A stretch of DNA of 64,000 bases from positions 1,054,001 to 1,118,000 of the forward strand of contig NC_016474.1 of assembly GCF_000226095.1 (NCBI RefSeq), read 5' to 3'. Source of the stretch: Thermothelomyces thermophilus ATCC 42464 (Eukaryota; Ascomycota; Sordariomycetes; Sordariales; Chaetomiaceae). Below, one piece after another: positions 56,839 through 64,000 of the stretch (positions within the stretch are counted from its first letter, which is position 1; every line of letters starts with the position of its first letter). The position numbers and the translations under genes were made by a program. The notes under the pieces were generated by a model. The model saw nothing but the letters and a program-made list of their open reading frames with translations, did no database searches and had not been told where the DNA came from.

Positions 56839-59800
56839 CCTGGCGGGGACTCGACTGGCGACAACGGATGCGGGAGCGGAGGGCGATGGGGAGGCGGGTG
56901 CGGAAGCGGAAGCGGGAGCGGGAGCGGGCGCGGGGGTCGAAGAAGCGGAACGGGCCAAGCAGCGGCTCGGTCCTGTCGCACGAGCAGCTCGGGAAGCACG
57001 TAGCGTTAACCGTGATGTTACCACGAGGAACGAGCTGGACGGGCCCGACACAGCCCGCAGCGAACACAGCGTTGATAGCAAGGCCCTGCTGCCTAGCATT
57101 GGCATTCTCCTCGTTCGCATTGCGGGGCAGGAGGAGGCCATCCCGCGCGCAAGCTGGTTCGTTCCTCTCCGTCGTCAACGTGGGGTCCGATCTTGCATGG
57201 GTCCGCTCGGTGCCGCTTGAAGCGTCACCGACGGCCCACAACTTACTACTAACAAGAACTTTGATAGGTCAGAGGCATTAACTTACATAGTAGCCCAGAG
57301 ATCCTCGTGCTCGCTGCAAGACTTTTGTGTTTCGGGTTCCTTCCCCTCCAAAATGTCTCAACCCGGCCGCAGATTTGGTCAGCAACCGCCAACACACGAA
57401 GTATATGGTTGAAGATGCGATGCTTCGAGAGTCAAACACGACAGCTCGAAATGCAGAGCACGCGCGTGTTTGACTGAACCGACTCGGTTCGGGTTTGACG
57501 TGAGAATGCCAGGACTGTGTATCCGGCCAATGGCAGCTGAACGATTATAGAGTAATGTGCACCCCACTGCGCCCGTGGAAGCTGCAAGGGCCGCCCCGAC
57601 GGACACCCTGCAACCCCCAGCCATTGGCGCCCTCCGGCCGACTCTACTTGACTTTTGGTTGTTGATTCATTATCTTTTAAATCGTCATCCGCGGCGAAGA
57701 AAACGAGGAGGCCGAATGAACTCGTTATTCTCTTGTTCCGCTGGTTTTACACTATGGGTGCCTCCCTCGTCGTTTTTTTTCCTTCCTTCCTGCGTAAAAG
57801 GTTTCGTTTTGCAAACGTGGTCAAGTGGCCCTAGCGGACATGCCCAATTCCTCGCTCGCCTCTTTGACAATTGACACAACGGCAACACCCGAAGAGTAAC
57901 ATTACTTGCCAGCCTCCCTCCAAACTGCCCATGTTAATGGAAATTTACTAAGCTAGGCATCCGTGTTTGCCCGGCATAGCTTCTAACTGCTGTGGAGCGG
58001 CGTATGGCTGCAGCTTAAGGGAGAGATGCCTGATTTCCAGAGACTCAGCAGCTCGCAGGGAGAATTCAGCTCGACCTATTTCAAGATCTGCATATGAGGC
58101 TACGTTTGTCTTTTTTCTTCGCCCTGTTTGCCAGGGTGTGGTGCGAATCAAGGTTGACAGCACACCGACGCTCTTCCGCCAGCGGCTCATGCAACACGAC
58201 CACGTTCAGCTTCTGCCCCGTGAGGTGATTTCCTAAGCGCGCTGAACGGGCCCGCATTTCCGTAAAGGCCAAAATGAACAGGCGCTCCCATGACAAATCG
58301 CTTCGGGAACTCGGTACATCGGCTCGTCAAGAAGGGTGAAGCCATCGAAATCCGTCGTTTACATAGTGTGAACGGTATAATGTACAATACATAGGATGTA
58401 CGGATGTAATGTATGTTCTACGTCGGTAACATTGAGCTTCTCGCAACAAGAATCATGCCTGCCCTGTGTTTGATCGCCGAGATGTGGGTCTCAACCAGGA
58501 GCGGGATCTGGAAAGCTTCGACGGCGGTTCATTATGTACGGATACATACACGGTACATACAAGTCGCTGCGGCCAATCGCCTGGGCCCCGCTGTCTGAGG
58601 GGCCAACAACAAACTCGACTTTTGTTATAAGCGCACAAGCGCACTACGGACCCGCCAACCATTTCGTTAGGTTCCCCGCGTTCCATTCCGTCCCGAACTC
58701 GACCAGTAGCTTGGTCGCCTCTCCGTAAATTTACTAACTTCACTTGCACCTCGGTTGTTAGGTATACTAAGTTCCTCCGTTGATGGATCCCATCGCCGCA
58801 ATATGGAGAAACTATGGTCAAACTCACCGCCTCACCAATTGCTATTCTGGTCATTGATTCAGGGCAAGGTCGCTCCCCTTCCAACCCTCCCCCTTCCCCC
58901 CAAACAGCCATTGCACCCCACTGGGGGGAATGGCTCGCAAGTTGTTTTGGCGGAGCGTGCGCTATTCTGATTGGCCACGCTGGCGGATACATATATAGTA
59001 GTTAAGCTACGGGCGGCCCAGGGTCTCGGCTCATCGAAAAAGGTAAAGCGCGCAAGGGTGCCAAGTTCGCCTTCCTTCACGAAAGAGGATCGATCGATTT
59101 GTTTGTTGGGAAAGAGAGGGAACAGTAAGAAGAAAAGTCGCTCGGACCGAGTACAGGGCGGGGCTTCATCGCTCTTTCGTCGCTCACTCCCTCTCTCTCT
59201 CTCTCTTCCTTTCGTCTCGGCGACAACCCGAACCCTTTTCCCTCCCTCCGTCTCCCTCTCCTCTCCCCTCCCCCCTCCGAAATTCCCATCTCCCGTCCCC
59301 TGGCTTGATCTTCGATGCGTTGCAACCCTACGCTCCGTAACATTTTCGGTTATCCGACCCCCAGGAGTTGACCTCGCGCTTGGCTTACTGCCGATGGCCG
59401 ACGGTGACAGATGGCGATACACAAGCTGTCGATTCCACTCGGTGAGTCGGCGACCGACCGCTATGGTGGGGTGGGGGGAAGGTAGTAACTATACATAGTA
59501 CGGACTACTGTACGAAGTATGCACATACGCACGCACTCGAGCGGTTGCGGGGCTTTCGCTCCATGCTACACTACTCGCTACGCAGCACACACGTGTACGG
59601 CGGTACCTTGCTGCCCCTCCCACTACTTACTCGGTACCTACACCGGGTAGCTTAACTCCCCCCTCCCTCCCCTCCCAAACCGCCTACGTGTCGATGCAAT
59701 CAGACCGCAGCATGTGCTTGCTGTGTCTCGCGGAAAAAGGTATGTACATATCGAGCACCGATTACTGGTCGGAGCCGGAGCGCGCGCGGGGGTGAGTGGG

Positions 59801-60090
59801 AATATGGAAGGGGGAGTCGAATAGCAGTCAAGAGCAAGGGCCGCACTGTTTGAGGCTGGCTGGAGACAGTTCCAAGGCTCCATGCTGCTTTCCTAGCGGG
59901 AATTGACGCAGCCTCGCGGTAGCGCACGTATATAGGTAGCTTAGCCAAGGGAACGGACAAGGAAATATGAGGAAGAGAGAAACGAGTGAGAAGAAAGAGG
60001 ACATTGGGCTGACCAGGCTACCCTTACACTGCTGTAAACATTACTACGTGTACAAGCCGATACTCGGTTTGATGGTCGGTAGTCATATGG

Positions 60091-60142
60091 AGAGGGAGAG
60101 AGGTGAGAGGGTGAGAGGGTGTGTGAGAGAGAGACGAGAGGT
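60091..60142. repeat. GA-rich simple repeat
   Basis: An imperfect (GAGAGG/GA)n purine tract in the gene-poor right arm, with short GTGAGAGG subrepeats. Confidence 0.8.
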
Positions 60143-62376
60143 ATGGAGGGGTCCCGTTGGGCACACGCCATCCTCAAACAGTGCGGCCGCCACAAACGGC
60201 CGGGTTGCGTGAGATATCGGCGTCGCTGTGGGTGTCTCGAGGGCAACGAGCAGTAGTGGCGGCGAATGCAGGTCTCCGAGTTGCGTGCGCGGACGAGGTG
60301 CCGTTGCAGATCGGCGCAATGTCAATTGGAAACCGCCTATCTGCACCAACTACAACCTTAACCTAAGGTATCTTGGTACGGAAGAGTTACACGTTACTGT
60401 ACTGGACTATGAGTACAGTACATAGATGCATACCGTGCGCGGCCTGAAAGGTTCCCTACTGTGTAGCTTAGTAGCTCACTGCATGTTCATGTGCACACTC
60501 AGCAAACCTCTTGATTTCGTGATACGCGTCTGGAGTGTACTGCACACTCACATAGCTTGTATACACGTAATGTATGTATTGTAATCTGTACATACATACA
60601 TGTTCTGCTGGGTCAGGTCACTGATCTACGCCTGGCAAGAGAGGGACTCGAGCTTCCGTTGGATACCTAATGTATGGCATGCATCTGCAGAACTCTGTCC
60701 CTACGAGTAAGATTGTGTTGCATGTGCCATTGTCGGTCGTCGAGGTGATAGCGGGTAGTGAACTGGCGCTGGGTTGGGGTCGAGCGCAATCCTGGTTTCT
60801 GTCATAGTACGCAGTAGATTGTTTGTCCCTGTGGGGAACTCTGCACTCAGCTTAGCTCAGAGATACACAAGAGTGGAAGGTATGTACATACATACCTAAC
60901 GAAGAAAGAGAGAGAAAAAAACGACTCGTCACGCAAGGACCAACAGTTAGTCTAGATCCACACAGGAAAGATCGCTTACTTCCTCTAACTCTGTAGAGTA
61001 CGTTCAAGGATTGCTGCCGGCCAAATATAACGTACAGGTGTTCTGCAGAGGAATGAGGAAGGACGGAGTACACGTCCGTACCTAATGCACATACATACTA
61101 ATAGTAATCCGTACATGCTTGGGTGGTGAAAATGGAGAAGCAGGGGTGCCCATACTGCGGGAGGGGCCGGGGTTGAGCGGATTGCCGCGAGGACGCCATT
61201 CCTTGGTGAGATGTCGAAGACTGACACAGCATGCTTCGTTATTCACCTCAGACGCATCCCAAGTACATTATCCGCGTTCGCCCCAAATTCCATTGCTCAA
61301 ACCATCGATGTATTTCTCCCGCAAAAGTTGCCGGGCAATTGATCCGTTCAGCATCCAGAAGCCCTGGATCTCCGCCCTACCTAGGCGGGCTGCCTGGCTC
61401 GCCTGGGTAGTCACTAGCGTAAGGTGGTTTGGAGGCCCGCAGCGCACAGACTGCCCAGCCGCCGTACAGAAGCAGCGGGTCAGCCGTGGCAGAGCTGGGT
61501 GACAGGATGATGATGAGAGTTTTTGTCGCATTTGAGATGGGGATCCTTTGGCTCTCTACTGACAATGAAGGCACAAGAGCCGCGACTTCTCACACTTTTG
61601 CCGTCATCAGTTTACCCATCTCCTGTCTCCAAAGATTGCGCGATAAAGAGCTCCCACTCATTGTTAGCCGACCTTCTCGCTCGAGTTGAGTCGAGCAACC
61701 GAGAGAGAGCCTCGACGCCCGACCGGGGGGGGGGGGCCGTGGCACGGGGAGCGGATGCACGCGTGGCCGAGCCCCGGGTTCAACCTGGGCTCAGATCGCA
61801 TCTGAGGACGGAGGCGCCCGTGAGCGTCGAGAATGACAGATAGCTTCCATGGGAGAGAACAGCAAGAGGTGCGCAGCAAAGTGTCCATACCCGGGCCTAC
61901 ACTACGTAGTAAGCTCGCAACGGAACCGATAAAGTCATCATCGGTACGGAAAACCTGTACATCAGCATGGTGTATATATTCCGGACTGAAGTGTGAGTGG
62001 GGAGAGTGGTCGGGAACTGATGGCGGTTGAATCGTTTTGGGAAGGGGGGGGGGGGGAATTGCTGTTCTGGTGGTCCACTGGGTGTTCGCTGGCAAGCCTT
62101 GCCGGATCTTCCAGGTTGCCATCTCGGTCCCCCCTGTACACTGCGCCCGCGTACTGTACATACAGACATACTTGTATGTTCAAGTAATCTGTCGTCAATT
62201 TGTATAGTAATCCGTACACTACTACATACTCTGAGTCGGTGAGGCCTGAACAAGGAAAATAAGGCATCCATGCCCATAAGACGACATTCCGTACACTTAG
62301 TATCCGCAGTACAGGCTCTGGCAGAGCATGAAGTGTGAAGTGAACAAGGCGGCGCTCTGCTAATATAGGTTCCTTA

Positions 62377-62400
62377 TGTACAGTACAGTACAGTACATAC
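62377..62400. repeat. (GTACA)n tandem run
   Basis: Four successive GTACA units (tgtacagtacagtacagtac followed by atac) in the gene-poor region; each unit includes the self-complementary GTAC. Confidence 0.85.
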
Positions 62401-64000
62401 CTTACATACTGCGGGTACTTAAGGTACGCAGCGTGCAGTCCGCAGTGGACAGATTTTCCTGTAATTGCGACGTCTTCTGCCTACCTGGATGCAGAGCCCA
62501 AGCAGCCGGCTGTTGCAGTGCCACGGCTGGAGTCGGACCCCTGCCGCCCATCCACACCTTGCACCGAGTCATCCTGGCTTGTCTCAAAAGACGGCTTGGC
62601 CCTCAGACGACGGCCTTTTGTTGCGTGGTTTGTTTGGGCAATGATGATACCAAGTAGCCACGCAAACTAAAAAGAAAACAACAGGAAAAAAAAAAAACCA
62701 AAAAAGAACCCTCGCTCGCGGATTGTAGCTATCGTTGCTGGGCTACCTAATAAGGATCTGTATGTACTGTACACATACCGGGGGGTTTACGCAGGGAATG
62801 ATTTCCGGCATACCCGACTACCGAGCACTTGAATATGGTATGTACAAAGTACAGGATGGGTAGGTTACCTGAGGTATCAGGAATCAGGCTGACATACGTA
62901 ATGCGTGCCCTGGGGGTGACGTCCTGGCTGCAGAGCCTCCAAGTCCTTCGTGCACTGCACACTGCACGCACATGGGCAAAGATTCATCATGCTCTTCTGG
63001 GCTCTGAGCCCCTCGTAGTTCACCTGATGTTGACTGTCCTAAATGGAACACCCTGATGTTTTCCCCCTCCAACGAATTTTGTGTGGTACTCGACTTTCAG
63101 GTCACGCAAACTCAGCTGCCCGGTCATTGCTCTGCTAGTTTTCCAGTGGTGTGCCCGGCTGCAATAGAACCGCAGTACCTCGCAATGCACCTTATTAGGT
63201 AAGGAAGGTAAGGGTCAGGCATGTACAGTATAGTACATACATGTTCCGTACAGTACGTTACTGGCACGATACGACTGGAAAGTACCTTCAGCTCCCAGCT
63301 CCCGTCCCGGACAAGGTTTTGGTCTCGGTTTCCACTTTTGGTCTTGGCTTTTTTGGCTGTGGACCCACTTAACCGCCCAGCAGGACACAGGCTTGGCGAT
63401 TGCAGCCCACATCCTCGCGCCAGGTCCCGTCAACTCGTTCCCCTTCCCCATTCCACTCGGTCGTTTCCCTCCCGCTTCACGCCGCCCAGGCACCCGCAAC
63501 CCACAACGAAGCACGCCTTCGTCCTCTTTTTGCGGCAGCAATCCGCCTCGTGCTGTGCTCAGGTGGTACGTTTGCAACAATATACCTTTCGAATTTGCCC
63601 TTGCTCCCGCTCCGCGTTGTTTTTTTTCTTCTGCTCTTTGTACTTCTCTGCCGCCGTCGTTCAACGCGGTCTGAGCTCGAGATCTCCCTCCGTCATATCT
63701 CCCCCCCCACCGGACATCACACACAACACTCCAACGTCCGCACACCGCCATCCTTTTGGAGCAGGCCTCGCCAGCAAACAGAGACGAATGCACCAGGCCG
63801 CCGAACTCACGACCATAACTTAATCTCCTGGCACAATTCGACGCCGGCGATACACTCCGTCACCACCGCTCCGGCCGTGCCTTGCCTCGCTCGAGATTGC
63901 AACCGCCCACTGCCTGTCCCCGGCCGCTCGGTTATCAGTTTCTCAAAGTTGGGCGTCTCCCTGTAAAACAGATGCGGGCACTGCGGAGACGGACCAGCAA

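Larger units (their letters stand above)
57142..64000. other. 6.9-kb gene-poor region, promoter-like at its right end
   Basis: No gene can be supported here. Features are GTAC/TACATAC-rich short stretches (59480-59640, 60540-60600, 61055-61120, 62150-62420, 63210-63260), purine or pyrimidine runs, and G12-G13 tracts at 61725-61736 and 62044-62056. The last 600 bp are C/T-rich with CACACAACACTCCAAC-type leader sequence, as expected upstream of a plus-strand gene lying beyond 64000. A possible isolated first exon, ATG at 59394 to a GTGAGT donor at 59442, follows a CT-rich tract but no continuation was found. Confidence 0.55.

Noticed and set aside
61733-61810. tRNA-like patch with ccgggttcaacctgggc and tggccgag
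   Set aside because: A T-arm-like hairpin exists, but no acceptor, D or anticodon stems can be drawn around it.
63221-63966. Overlapping plus-strand frames at the right edge
   Set aside because: They are C/T-rich, promoter- or leader-like sequence with Ser/Pro/Arg composition in all frames; more likely the upstream region of a gene beyond the window.

Overview
The window looks like a euchromatic piece of the nuclear genome of a filamentous ascomycete, probably a sordariomycete and perhaps Sordariales/Chaetomiaceae. The grounds are GC-rich third codon positions, short GT-AG introns of about 50-150 bp, pyrimidine-rich promoters, and a gene set typical of Pezizomycotina. The species cannot be named from the sequence alone. 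I see 17 well-supported or fairly supported protein genes, 2 further conserved but unnamed protein genes, one weaker gene model and one initiator tRNA gene. No CRISPR, rRNA, intact transposon or secondary-metabolite cluster was seen.

Layout. 1-6 kb: the 3' part of mitochondrial malate dehydrogenase (+), then TRAPP subunit Trs33 (-) and a Siz/PIAS SUMO E3 ligase (-). 6.8-11.3 kb: a small UPF0642/YBL028C-type protein (+) and the GPI ethanolamine-phosphate transferase Gpi7 (+), whose first exon carries an apparent frameshift. 11.6-18 kb: condensin subunit Ycg1/CAP-G (-), divergent from the 60S assembly factor Nop4 (+). 18.8-22.2 kb: an unnamed fungal protein (-), divergent from an F-box protein (+). 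23.5-29.3 kb: a NIPA-family magnesium transporter-like protein (+), convergent with an unnamed multi-pass membrane protein (-). 30.8-36 kb: Erf4, the partner subunit of the Ras palmitoyltransferase (+), tRNA-iMet(CAT) (+), and an AMP-forming acyl-CoA ligase (-). 39.3-43.5 kb: an intracellular GH1 beta-glucosidase (-) and a GFA/CENP-V domain protein (-). 44.9-51.2 kb: FACT subunit Pob3 (+) and exportin-T Los1 (+), both starting with tiny first exons. 52.9-57.1 kb: a low-complexity protein of unknown function (+) and an M18 aspartyl aminopeptidase (-). 57.1-64 kb: a long gene-poor stretch ending in promoter-like sequence that probably serves a gene beyond the window.

The genes are mostly unrelated housekeeping loci and do not form a pathway cluster. 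Several share themes: nuclear processes (Siz1, Ycg1, Nop4, Pob3, Los1), membrane traffic and lipid modification (Trs33, Gpi7, Erf4), and metabolism (MDH, acyl-CoA ligase, GH1, aminopeptidase). I found no convincing novel system. The points most worth a second look are the Gpi7 frameshift, the presequence-like extension of the aminopeptidase, the two-copy PW...GTSY repeat protein, a tRNA-like element with A and B boxes, stop-free introns of 3n length in Ycg1 and Siz1, and a short ACGGAGTA/ATCCGTAC motif that recurs between genes.
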